Assembly: GCA_934661715.1 (NCBI GenBank) | Contig: CAKUJL010000022.1 | Span: 1 to 13,024, forward strand | Direction of reading: 5' to 3' | DNA length: 13,024 nt | Origin: an uncultured Oscillospiraceae bacterium | GTDB taxonomy: Bacteria; Bacillota; Clostridia; Oscillospirales; Oscillospiraceae | Part shown: in pieces, positions 1-5,792 of the stretch | How positions within the stretch are numbered: position 1 is the first letter of the stretch | Layout: the number at the start of each line of letters is the position of its first letter | Notes under the pieces: generated by a model | What the model saw: only the letters and a program-made list of their open reading frames with translations | The model's database searches: none | What the model was told of the DNA's origin: nothing | Position numbers and translations under genes: made by a program

Positions 1-299
1 CCCTTGGCGCGAACAGCAGCCAAATGCTTTGGAATGTCGTCCTGCCCGACAGCGTTCCGGCAATTGTTGCCGGCATGAAGACCTCGCTCGGAAGCAGCTG
101 GATGGCGGTTGTCGCCTCGGAGATGATTGTTGCCCGTAAGGGACTTGGCTTCATCATCCTTTCTGCTATGGAAAATCAGAATTTTACAATGGTTGTTGCG
201 ACCATGTTCTTTATCGCCGGCGGCTGTGCCATCTACAACTATATTTTTACTCAACTAGAAAGGGTGCTTTGTCCGTGGGAACATCTGAAAGAAAAATAA
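1..299 (+). CDS. ABC transporter permease, NitT/TauT (SsuC/TauC) type, C-terminal part
   Basis: This is the 3' end of an inner-membrane permease whose start lies upstream of the window; the reading frame is open from base 3. The visible part begins in the EAA-type cytoplasmic loop that docks on the ATPase (LGANSSQMLWNVVLPDSVPA), which matches the LGAS...VVLP.A.P.I..G pattern of SsuC, TauC and NrtB permeases. It continues with GMKTSLGSSWMAVVASEM, the RKGLGFII motif, and a last hydrophobic helix (VVATMFFIAGGCAIYNYIF), ending in a short basic/acidic tail. The stop overlaps the start of the following ATPase gene by 31 nt, which points to translational coupling. The family is clear. The substrate cannot be read from this fragment, and the solute-binding protein, if present, must lie outside the window. 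Confidence 0.88.
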   Translation, partial: LGANSSQMLWNVVLPDSVPAIVAGMKTSLGSSWMAVVASEMIVARKGLGFIILSAMENQNFTMVVATMFFIAGGCAIYNYIFTQLERVLCPWEHLKEK

Positions 300-1036
300 T
301 TCTGAAGAACATCTCGAAGTCCTTCGAAAACAAAAATACAAACACGCCTCTTCACGTTCTGGACAATGTCAGCCTTGATGTCTATGAGAATGAATTTCTG
401 GTTCTGTTCGGACCGGGTCAGTGCGGCAAGACGGTTTTGCTCAACATTATGGCAGAGCTTCAGGCGCCGGACACCGGCGAGGTGATCTATACGGACAACC
501 GCAAGGTTCACGGCGACATTGGCGTTGTGTTCCAGCAGTATGCGCTGTTCCCCTGGAAAACGGTCATTCAGAATGTTGAAATGAATCAGAAATTCAAGGG
601 TATGAACAAGGCGGAGCGGCGTGAACAGGCGCAGCAGTATATTAAACTCGTCGGTCTGGAAGGCTTTGAGAACAAATATCCGGCCCAGTTATCGGGCGGT
701 ATGAAGCAGCGTGTGGGCATTGCGCGCGCCTACGCGACGAACTCGGACATCATTCTCATGGACGAGCCGTTCGGCGCACTCGACGCGCAGACGCGCTATC
801 AGATGCAGGAGGAAATCCTCCGGATCTGGGAGCAGAAGAAGGTTACGATCGTCTTCATCACCAACAACGTCGAAGAAGCCGTCACGCTCGGCGACCGCAT
901 CGTCCTTCTGAGCAACAAGCCGTGCCGGGTTGTCGAAGAGTTCGTTCCCGATATGCCCCGGCCGCGCAACAACATGGACGCGCAGTTCCTGGCGCTGCGC
1001 AACGAGATTGCATCCAAGGTCGACTTGGCTCTGTAA
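269..1036 (+). CDS. ABC transporter ATPase, SsuB/TauB/NrtD-like, with degenerate H-loop
   Basis: ATP-binding subunit (255 aa) of the importer begun by the upstream permease. I chose the TTG at 269 because AGAAAGGG lies just upstream and the overlap with the permease stop is typical; GTG at 275 is an in-frame alternative. Intact parts are the Q-loop Q89 (VFQQYALFPW), the signature LSGGMKQR (141-148), Walker B IILMDEP with Glu166, and the D-loop ALD. Two key sites are unusual. Walker A is GPGQCGKT (48-55), with Gln where the fourth residue is normally Gly. The H-loop reads VFITNN, so Asn199 (AAC at 863-865) replaces the nearly invariant His. The next gene encodes a second ATPase with the opposite defects, so the pair probably acts as an asymmetric heterodimer. 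Family assignment is secure; the substrate is unknown. Confidence 0.93.
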   Translation: MSVGTSERKIILKNISKSFENKNTNTPLHVLDNVSLDVYENEFLVLFGPGQCGKTVLLNIMAELQAPDTGEVIYTDNRKVHGDIGVVFQQYALFPWKTVIQNVEMNQKFKGMNKAERREQAQQYIKLVGLEGFENKYPAQLSGGMKQRVGIARAYATNSDIILMDEPFGALDAQTRYQMQEEILRIWEQKKVTIVFITNNVEEAVTLGDRIVLLSNKPCRVVEEFVPDMPRPRNNMDAQFLALRNEIASKVDLAL

Positions 1037-1062
1037 GCGCAGACGCAACACACCAATTCAGC

Positions 1063-1067
1063 GGAGG
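1063..1067 (+). promoter_or_regulatory. Strong ribosome binding site of the second ATPase gene
   Basis: GGAGG lies 9 nt before the ATG at 1077, within a 40-nt intergenic gap. It fixes the start of the second ATPase and shows that this gene has its own strong translation signal, whereas the first ATPase is overlap-coupled to the permease. Confidence 0.85.
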
Positions 1068-1076
1068 TAACGCTTT

Positions 1077-1820
1077 ATGAGCGAGGAAGTCAAAGTAAAG
1101 GTTCGTAACCTGACAAAAAAATTCGGCGATCTACTGGTTTTGGACAACGCCTCTTTTGACATCAAGAAAGGTGAGTTCGTCTGCATCGTCGGCCCGACCG
1201 GCTGCGGCAAAACAACGTTTCTGAACCTGCTGGTCAAGCTGATTGAGCCGACGTCCGGCGAGATTCTGATCGACGGCGAACCGGCCGACCCCAAAAAACA
1301 TAACCTGAGCTTCGTGTTCCAGGAGCCGTCGGCGTTCCCGTGGCTGACCGTGGAAAAGAATCTGCGGTTCAATCTGGAAATCAAGCACTATCCCAAGGAC
1401 GAAATCGACAAGCGCGTGGCGCGGATGTCCAAGATTCTGGGCCTCGACGACGTGCGTGCGTCCTACCCGCGCCAGCTTTCGGCCAGCGCCCAGCAGAGAA
1501 TCGTCATCGGAAGAAGCTTCGCCATGTATCCAGACCTTCTTCTCATGGACGAGCCCTACGGCCAGATGGACATCAAGATGCGCTACTATCTGGAAGATGA
1601 GGTGCTCAAACTCTGGCGCGAGACCGGCGCGACGGTCATCTTCATCACCCACAACGTCGAAGAGGCCGTGTATCTGGCACAGCGCTGCCTGATCATGTCC
1701 CCGAAGCCGACGACCATCAAGGAAGAGGTCAACATCGACCTGCCGTATCCGAGAAACGTTGCAGACCCCGAGTTCGTCGCCTACCGCGAGCATATCACCG
1801 AGCAGATCAAGTGGTGGTAA
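1077..1820 (+). CDS. ABC transporter ATPase, SsuB/TauB/NrtD-like, with degenerate signature motif
   Basis: Second ATP-binding subunit (247 aa) of the same operon, with its start fixed by GGAGG 9 nt upstream of ATG. Walker A is canonical (GPTGCGKT, 39-46), as are the Q-loop Q82 (VFQEPSAFPW), Walker B LLLMDEP with Glu159, and the H-loop VIFITHN with His192. The signature motif, however, is LSASAQQR (134-141; bases 1476-1499) in place of LSGGMxQR, so both signature glycines are lost. The D-loop is QMD rather than ALD. These defects complement those of the preceding ATPase: this protein's nucleotide-binding half plus the other's LSGGM would give one complete ATP site. The sequence is otherwise a normal member of the family, with no frameshift or premature stop. 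It ends 4 nt before the VOC gene. Confidence 0.93.
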   Translation: MSEEVKVKVRNLTKKFGDLLVLDNASFDIKKGEFVCIVGPTGCGKTTFLNLLVKLIEPTSGEILIDGEPADPKKHNLSFVFQEPSAFPWLTVEKNLRFNLEIKHYPKDEIDKRVARMSKILGLDDVRASYPRQLSASAQQRIVIGRSFAMYPDLLLMDEPYGQMDIKMRYYLEDEVLKLWRETGATVIFITHNVEEAVYLAQRCLIMSPKPTTIKEEVNIDLPYPRNVADPEFVAYREHITEQIKWW

Positions 1821-1824
1821 GCCG

Positions 1825-2388
1825 ATGGAGAAGCTGAAATTCGATCTGGTTTTTCAGGTTGCGCTGTGCGTCAGCGACCTCGACGCGATTCTGGAAAACT
1901 GGAAGAAGTACGTGGACTTTGACGAGACGACGCTCGTGCGCCGGTCGACGAAGGACGCGTTTGAGCGCGGCGGCTGGGAAGGGCACAATTATAATGAAAA
2001 GCCCTGCGTCTTTTTCCAGAAATACGCCCGCTTTACGCTCGGGAACATCGACTTTGAGATCATCGAGCCCGTGAGCAAGGAACCCGGAAACCCCTATTCG
2101 GACTTCCTGCTGCAAAACGGCGGCCGCAACGGCATTCACCACATCGGCGTGAAGTTGGCAAGTTCCGACGCGCTGCACGAGCAGATGCACGCGCTCGGCA
2201 TTCCCGTCATGAACAAGTGCGAGATGGGCCCGGTGCTTTCAGACGGCACCAGAAAGGGCTGTGAGTTTTACGACCTGCGAGAGGTGCTCGGCATGATTGT
2301 CGAGTCGTGCAGCGTGGTCGTAGGGCCGCTGGCAGACGATCCGAGAGCCGGAAATCCCGCGGACTTTTCCGACGCGGCAAACGGCTGA
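1825..2388 (+). CDS. VOC (glyoxalase/bleomycin-resistance fold) protein
   Basis: Cytosolic-looking 187-aa protein, last gene of the ABC operon. The ATG at 1825 is preferred; it follows the ATPase stop by 4 nt with only a weak GGTGGTAA upstream, so translation is probably coupled. The frame stays open further upstream, but that stretch overlaps the ATPase coding region. The sequence shows two VOC modules: an N-terminal one (FDLVFQVALCVSDLDAILEN, then IDFEIIEP) and a C-terminal one (GIHHIGVKLASSDALHEQM, then GMIVES). The likely metal ligands Gln11, Glu78, His106 and Glu160 follow the Gln/Glu/His/Glu pattern of glyoxalase I, so a metal-dependent lyase, epimerase or dioxygenase-like activity is plausible. 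The family includes glyoxalase I and methylmalonyl-CoA epimerase, and I cannot choose among them. Its position suggests it acts on the imported compound or a product of it. Confidence 0.8.
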   Translation: MEKLKFDLVFQVALCVSDLDAILENWKKYVDFDETTLVRRSTKDAFERGGWEGHNYNEKPCVFFQKYARFTLGNIDFEIIEPVSKEPGNPYSDFLLQNGGRNGIHHIGVKLASSDALHEQMHALGIPVMNKCEMGPVLSDGTRKGCEFYDLREVLGMIVESCSVVVGPLADDPRAGNPADFSDAANG

Positions 2389-2408
2389 GGCGAAAAGAGA
2401 AAAGAAAG

Positions 2409-2444
2409 AAATCGCCGGAGAGTACCCCCTCCGGCGATTTTCCG
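2409..2444. terminator. Bidirectional intrinsic terminator between convergent genes
   Basis: A perfect 12-bp stem (2409-2420 with 2429-2440, AAATCGCCGGAG against its complement) closes an 8-nt loop. On the + strand it is followed by TTTTCC and ends the ABC/VOC operon. On the - strand it is followed by a T-rich run (complement of AAAAGAGAAAAGAAAG) and lies 11 nt past the stop of the SLH gene, so it probably serves both. Confidence 0.85.
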
Positions 2445-2451
2445 TTATCGG

Positions 2452-4065
2452 TTATTTTGCAAGCGCGGCGTCGATCCACTCAACAAAAGTGCTCTTCGGC
2501 GGATTGGACGTCAGGGGATAGAAATAGGTGTCCTCCGGCAAAGTCCACTGCGGCGACCATGTGGAGACGATCATATTTCCGTTTACAAAGCTCAGCGTTT
2601 CAAAATACGGCGTTTCCGTTTTGATAAACGGCTTCAGAACGCCGTCCAGACCGAACGACCAGACATTGCAGGTGTTCTTGCCGAGCAGATAGAATGTGCC
2701 GCGGTAGTGGCGCAGGGCGATGGATTGTTTGGCCTGCGGAATCTCAAAAAGAAGCTCCGGCTCGCCGCCCGCGAGGCGCAGGCGGTAGAACTTCGTGCCG
2801 TAGTCGTGGTTATCCCACGGGATAAAATAGCAGGAATTGTCCAGAAAGACGATCTCGTTGATGTGTCCGTCATAGACAAGCGACTGTGTTCCGGTTTCCA
2901 GATCGATGGCGTATACGCCGCTGGAGCTGTTTTCATAGCGAACAAAATACAGCTTCCCGCCAAAGCCATAGAGCTCGTCCGTATAGATCATTTCCCCGAA
3001 GCTCAGCGGTTTTCCGAGCGGCGTGGCCTTGCCATTTTCAATGCGGCTGATGCGGTACTGCCAGCTGTCCGAATTCACAGGCTGCGAGACCTGCTCGAGG
3101 ACGTAAAGCTTGCCGTCGTAGATGGTATACAGCTCCAGACCGTATTTTCCGGTGTAAAGAGTCTCCGGTTCGCCGCCTTCTTTGGGAAGACGCATGACGC
3201 ACTCATAATAGGCGCTGCCGGCTCCAAAATGCCGGGCCCGCATATAAACATATCCGTCAAAAAGCGCGACCTGATACGGCTCATATTCAGACGTCGTCCA
3301 GAGAACCTGCGCCTTGCCGTTTTTGTCGATGCGCAGAACGTCCGCTGTTCCGTTGCGGTCAACCGTGCAGTAGGTATACCCGTCCGCTGCCTCGTCCGCG
3401 ACGCCGCCGGTGACGAAATTGCCGAGCGTATCGTCCGAAAGATTCTGCCGCGAATCATACGTCGTGCGCAGCGCGGGGTTCAAGAGCCGTGCAACCGTGA
3501 CGGCAAGCTCCGCTCTTGTGGCGCGGCCCTCGGGGTCAAACTTACCGCCTTCCTTGCCAGACATGACGCCGCCGTGCGCGACCGTTTCGATCGCCGCGGT
3601 GAATTCCTCGGGAAGCGACGAAACGTCCGCCAGAGCGCCGTTATTCACGTCTCCGAGCGAGAAGCCCGTCTGCGCCAGAAGATACGCAAGCTCCTTGCGC
3701 GTCAGCGGGTTCAGAAGCGCCGCGCCCTCCGGACAGGTGGACGGCAGAAGCTTGTGGTCGACCGCATAGGAAAGCGCCGGGTCATACCAGCTCTCGCCTT
3801 CCTGCGCCTCTGCGATCGAGCCGCCTGCGTTCTGCGCGTGAAGCCTTGCGGCGATGGTGACGGCCTGCGCCCAGCTGACCGTCTGCGAGGGGGAGAACCG
3901 GCCGTTTCCGGTGCCGGTCATGATGCCGCCGTCAGCCACGGCCGAAACGCCCGAGGCGTACCAGCTGCCCGCCGGAACATCGGTAAATTCCGCGGCAAAG
4001 GCGGGTACAGCGAACGAGAGCACGACCGCGAGGGAAACGAGCAGCGAGAAGACGCGTTTTTTCAT
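2452..4065 (-). CDS. Secreted SLH-domain protein with C-terminal beta-propeller-like (DUF5050-like) region
   Basis: Cell-surface protein of 537 aa. The start is ATG at 4065 because CCTCC (GGAGG on this strand, 4075-4079) lies 9 nt upstream and a signal peptide follows directly (MKKRVFSLLVSLAVVLSFAV, then PAFAA). An upstream start at 4116 would add 17 residues with no signal. Residues 27-77, 91-134 and 146-196 are three SLH-type repeats: FTDVPAGSWYASGV / GRFSPSQTVSWAQA; WYDPALSYAVDHKLL / NPLTRKELAYLLAQ; and AIETVAHGGVMSG / KFDPEGRATRAELAVTVARL. These normally bind pyruvylated secondary wall polymer. Residues from about 215 onward form repeated short strands (DGYVYMRA, YDGKLYVLEQ, FGGKLYFVRYE, GTFYLLGKN), typical of DUF5050/propeller-like surface domains; the ligand is unknown. 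The gene is monocistronic between its own promoter and a terminator. Confidence 0.88.
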   Translation of the reverse strand: MKKRVFSLLVSLAVVLSFAVPAFAAEFTDVPAGSWYASGVSAVADGGIMTGTGNGRFSPSQTVSWAQAVTIAARLHAQNAGGSIAEAQEGESWYDPALSYAVDHKLLPSTCPEGAALLNPLTRKELAYLLAQTGFSLGDVNNGALADVSSLPEEFTAAIETVAHGGVMSGKEGGKFDPEGRATRAELAVTVARLLNPALRTTYDSRQNLSDDTLGNFVTGGVADEAADGYTYCTVDRNGTADVLRIDKNGKAQVLWTTSEYEPYQVALFDGYVYMRARHFGAGSAYYECVMRLPKEGGEPETLYTGKYGLELYTIYDGKLYVLEQVSQPVNSDSWQYRISRIENGKATPLGKPLSFGEMIYTDELYGFGGKLYFVRYENSSSGVYAIDLETGTQSLVYDGHINEIVFLDNSCYFIPWDNHDYGTKFYRLRLAGGEPELLFEIPQAKQSIALRHYRGTFYLLGKNTCNVWSFGLDGVLKPFIKTETPYFETLSFVNGNMIVSTWSPQWTLPEDTYFYPLTSNPPKSTFVEWIDAALAK

Positions 4066-4107
4066 GGGAAAAATCCTCCGTTTCCTGTTTTTTTCTTTTC
4101 TAATTCC

Positions 4108-4136
4108 ATCATACACCAGATGGTTTCTTCCTGCAA
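4108..4136 (-). promoter_or_regulatory. Putative promoter of the SLH/propeller gene
   Basis: On the - strand, TTGCAG (4136-4131) and TATGAT (4113-4108) are separated by exactly 17 nt. This places a transcription start near 4101, about 36 nt before the ATG, with an A-rich leader and GGAGG between. The -10 box is near consensus; the -35 box matches only in TTG. Confidence 0.55.
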
Positions 4137-4149
4137 GTGGGATTTCAAA

Positions 4150-4175
4150 GAAAGTTCCAGCCGAAAGTTCCAGCC
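4150..4175 (+). repeat. Tandem 13-nt direct repeat between divergent promoters
   Basis: GAAAGTTCCAGCC occurs twice back to back (4150-4162 and 4163-4175). The pair ends 13 nt before the -35 box of the rightward promoter and begins 13 nt beyond the -35 box of the leftward one. The placement fits a regulator binding site acting on both promoters. No regulator can be named, and a chance duplication is possible. Confidence 0.6.
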
Positions 4176-4188
4176 GCTGCCGCGCCGC

Positions 4189-4217
4189 TTGACAGAACGG
4201 CTTCTTGCCGGTATAAT
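4189..4217 (+). promoter_or_regulatory. Consensus sigma-A (sigma70) promoter of the CNNM leader
   Basis: TTGACA (4189-4194) and TATAAT (4212-4217) match the consensus exactly with a 17-nt spacer. Transcription should start near 4224. It is the best promoter match in the window and sits about 250 nt before the next large gene, so it makes a long untranslated leader or a separate small RNA. Confidence 0.85.
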
Positions 4218-4261
4218 ACTTACAATTTATACGCTTTTGAAAAGGGGGGCTTTTTCAGGAT

Positions 4262-4372
4262 ATGGATACCGACAGCGGCGACTATCCCAGTAACAAGTTG
4301 ATCTGCCATCTGTTTTTGCGAGCATATCTGCGCCGCACGCTGCGGGGTAGACGTGCTTTTTTGCGTTTGTAG
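4262..4372 (+). CDS. Possible 36-codon leader ORF
   Basis: ATG at 4262 opens a 36-codon frame ending with TAG at 4370-4372. It is preceded by AAAGGGGGG (4241-4249, 12 nt spacing) and by a too-close AGGA. The peptide starts MDTDSGDYPSNKLICHLF and ends in a strongly basic tail rich in Arg and Leu (LRRTLRGRRAFLRL). It covers the terminator-like hairpin at 4335-4362 and ends one nucleotide before the next stem, so ribosome movement could choose between the RNA folds. There is no homology evidence; the ORF could be chance. Confidence 0.3.
   Translation: MDTDSGDYPSNKLICHLFLRAYLRRTLRGRRAFLRL
4333..4362 (+). terminator. Terminator-like hairpin with six T and a competing hairpin
   Basis: GCACG (4335-4339) pairs with CGTGC (4352-4356) and is followed directly by TTTTTT (4357-4362). 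The same left arm can instead form CCGCA-CGC-TGCGG (4333-4337 with 4341-4345). The two folds cannot coexist. The 5-bp stem with a 12-nt loop is weak for a stand-alone terminator, so attenuation is a hypothesis only. Confidence 0.35.
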
Positions 4373-4373
4373 G

Positions 4374-4424
4374 GAGGGAACCGCTGATTCCCTCGTCAGC
4401 AGCCGATGAAATCAGAGCTTCCCT
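4374..4424 (+). promoter_or_regulatory. Composite leader hairpin with an alternative short fold
   Basis: Long fold: AGGGAA (4375-4380) pairs with TTCCCT (4419-4424). A 3x3 internal loop follows, then CTGATT (4384-4389) with AATCAG (4410-4415). After a CCC bulge, TCGTC (4393-4397) pairs with GATGA (4405-4409), including one G-U. Short fold: GAGGGAA (4374-4380) with TTCCCTC (4388-4394), 7 bp with a 7-nt loop. The folds share both arms of the short stem and exclude each other, as expected of a switching leader. The pairing was made by eye without energy calculation. Confidence 0.45.
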
Positions 4425-4472
4425 GGTGTTTTATGGCATGTAATTCAGATGACAGAAAAGGAGTAAAATAAA

Positions 4473-5744
4473 TTGTCTACCACAACTTGTTTTGTGATCA
4501 TGGCGGCGTGTTTACTGCTGTCCGCCTATTTTTCGGCGACGGAGACCGCGTTCTCCTCGGCCAACAGCACGAAGCTCAAAACGCTGGCGGAGAAGGGGAA
4601 TCCCAAAGCCGCGCTCGCGTGTGCGCTTTTAGAGCAGTACGATAAGCTGCTTTCGACCATCCTGATCGGCAACAATATTGTCAATATCCTCATGGCCTCG
4701 ATCGGCACGGTGCTCTTTGTGCGGCACTACGGGGACGTCGGCGCGACGATCTCGACGGTCGTGATCACCGTGGTCGTGCTGATTTTCGGCGAAATTTCGC
4801 CCAAGAGCGTTGCCAAGGACTGCGCGGAAGCCTTTGCGATGTTCTCCGCGCCCATTCTGCGGGTGTTCATCATCGCCCTGACGCCGCTCAATTTCCTGTT
4901 CTCGCTCTGGAAAAAGCTTCTGGCGAAGGTATTCCGCTTAAGCGGCGAGAGCAAAATGTCGCAGGAAGAGCTTCTGATGCTCGTCGACGAGGTCCAGCAG
5001 GACGGCAGCATCGACAAAAACGAGGGCGAGCTTCTCAAAAACGCGATCGACTTTTCCGAGCAGCAGGCGCAGGACATTCTCATCCACCGCGTCGATCTGG
5101 CCGCGCTTCCCATTACGGCCAGCCGCGAGGATGTGGCGGCGCTTTTCACGCAGACGAAGTATTCGCGCCTGCTCATCTATCAGGATTCGATCGACCATAT
5201 CCTCGGCACGGTGCACCAGAAGGACTTTTACGTCGGCTGCGGCGTGACGGAAAAACCGCTCAAGGACATCATCGTTCCGCCGCTGTTCGTGCTGGAAAAC
5301 GAGCCCATCAGCGGACTTCTCAAAAAGCTTCAGAAGGCGAAGACGCATGTGGCGGTCGTCGTGGACGAATACGGCGGCACGTGCGGCATCGTGACGATGG
5401 AGGACATTTTAGAGGAGCTCGTGGGCGAGATCTGGGACGAGCACGACGAGGTCGAGGTTTTCCTGCACAAGGCGGGGCCGGACACGTATCTGGTCGACGC
5501 GGGCATGGACTTTGAGGATTTCGCGGCGTTCTTCGGTCTGAAGGAGGAGTCCGAAATGGTCTCTGTCAGCGGCTGGGTCATGGAGCAGTTTGGCCGCGTG
5601 CCGGAAAACGGCGACCGGTTCACCTACGGCGTCCTTGACATTCTGGTCACACAGGTCGCAAACCACCGCGTCGAGCAAATCAAGGTCACGCAGCACGAGC
5701 CGTCCGAAACGCCGGACGCCGAACAGGAAAAAGCGCAGGTATAA
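4473..5744 (+). CDS. CNNM/HlyC-CorC family membrane protein (DUF21-CBS-CorC_HlyC)
   Basis: Inner-membrane protein of 423 aa, related to Mg2+/divalent-cation transporters of the CNNM/CorB/MpfA group and historically called hemolysin C. TTG at 4473 is chosen because AAAGGAG (4457-4463) lies 9 nt upstream and the first helix begins at once. Residues 1-185 are the DUF21 transmembrane domain with the conserved motifs SATETAFSSAN (21-31), GNNIVN (66-71) and GEISPKS (106-112). Residues 200-320 hold a CBS pair (KYSRLLIYQDSIDHILG...; VAVVVDEYGGTCGIVTMEDI). Residues 340-412 are the CorC_HlyC domain (TYLVDAGMDFEDFAAFFGL...VSGWVMEQFG). Length and architecture are complete. It has a strong promoter, a long structured leader and its own terminator, so it is probably monocistronic and regulated in the leader. 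Mg2+ efflux is the best family-level guess. Confidence 0.93.
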   Translation: MSTTTCFVIMAACLLLSAYFSATETAFSSANSTKLKTLAEKGNPKAALACALLEQYDKLLSTILIGNNIVNILMASIGTVLFVRHYGDVGATISTVVITVVVLIFGEISPKSVAKDCAEAFAMFSAPILRVFIIALTPLNFLFSLWKKLLAKVFRLSGESKMSQEELLMLVDEVQQDGSIDKNEGELLKNAIDFSEQQAQDILIHRVDLAALPITASREDVAALFTQTKYSRLLIYQDSIDHILGTVHQKDFYVGCGVTEKPLKDIIVPPLFVLENEPISGLLKKLQKAKTHVAVVVDEYGGTCGIVTMEDILEELVGEIWDEHDEVEVFLHKAGPDTYLVDAGMDFEDFAAFFGLKEESEMVSVSGWVMEQFGRVPENGDRFTYGVLDILVTQVANHRVEQIKVTQHEPSETPDAEQEKAQV

Positions 5745-5756
5745 TTTGCATAGCAA

Positions 5757-5790
5757 AAGCCGGGATTGCCGAAAAGGCAGTCCCGGTTTT
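5757..5790. terminator. Bidirectional intrinsic terminator between CNNM and MATE genes
   Basis: CCGGGATTGCC (5760-5770) pairs with GGCAGTCCCGG (5776-5786): 11 bp with one T-G wobble around a GAAAA loop. It is flanked by AAAAG on the left and TTTTC on the right, giving a T-run on either strand. It lies 13-16 nt after the CNNM stop and about 6 nt past the stop of the oppositely oriented MATE gene. Confidence 0.88.
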
Positions 5791-5792
5791 CT

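Larger units (their letters stand above)
4224..4472 (+). ncRNA. Long structured 5' leader or small RNA ahead of the CNNM gene
   Basis: About 250 nt lie between the predicted start of transcription and the TTG start of the CNNM gene, with no large ORF. The stretch holds: a GGATA/TATCC helix (4264-4268 with 4283-4287); two competing GC hairpins around 4333-4356, one followed by six T; and a composite hairpin at 4375-4424 that competes with a shorter one at 4374-4394. This architecture resembles an attenuator or riboswitch leader. I compared it by memory with the M-box, yybP-ykoY, NiCo, c-di-GMP, 6S, tmRNA, SRP and RNase P consensus motifs and recognised none. The boundaries come only from the promoter and the downstream gene. 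Confidence 0.5.

Noticed and set aside
863..1499. Idea that one of the two ATPase genes is a decaying pseudogene
   Set aside because: Both frames are intact at full length, with strong conservation outside the altered positions. The defects are complementary rather than random, which fits selection on a pair better than decay.
689..1793. Antisense open frames opposite both ATPase genes
   Set aside because: They are reverse-strand shadows of conserved ABC motifs, with no ribosome sites or plausible products.
1759..1824. Longer N-terminus for the VOC protein starting at 1759
   Set aside because: It would overlap the second ATPase by 62 nt, and the added Ser/Pro-rich residues do not match the VOC fold; ATG at 1825 begins just before the first strand.
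2707..4293. A 528-codon open frame on the + strand, antisense to the SLH/propeller gene
   Set aside because: It lies opposite a gene with a signal peptide, SLH motifs, ribosome site and terminator. Its translation is Arg/Ala/Val-rich with no recognisable domain, as expected from the antisense of a GC-rich gene.
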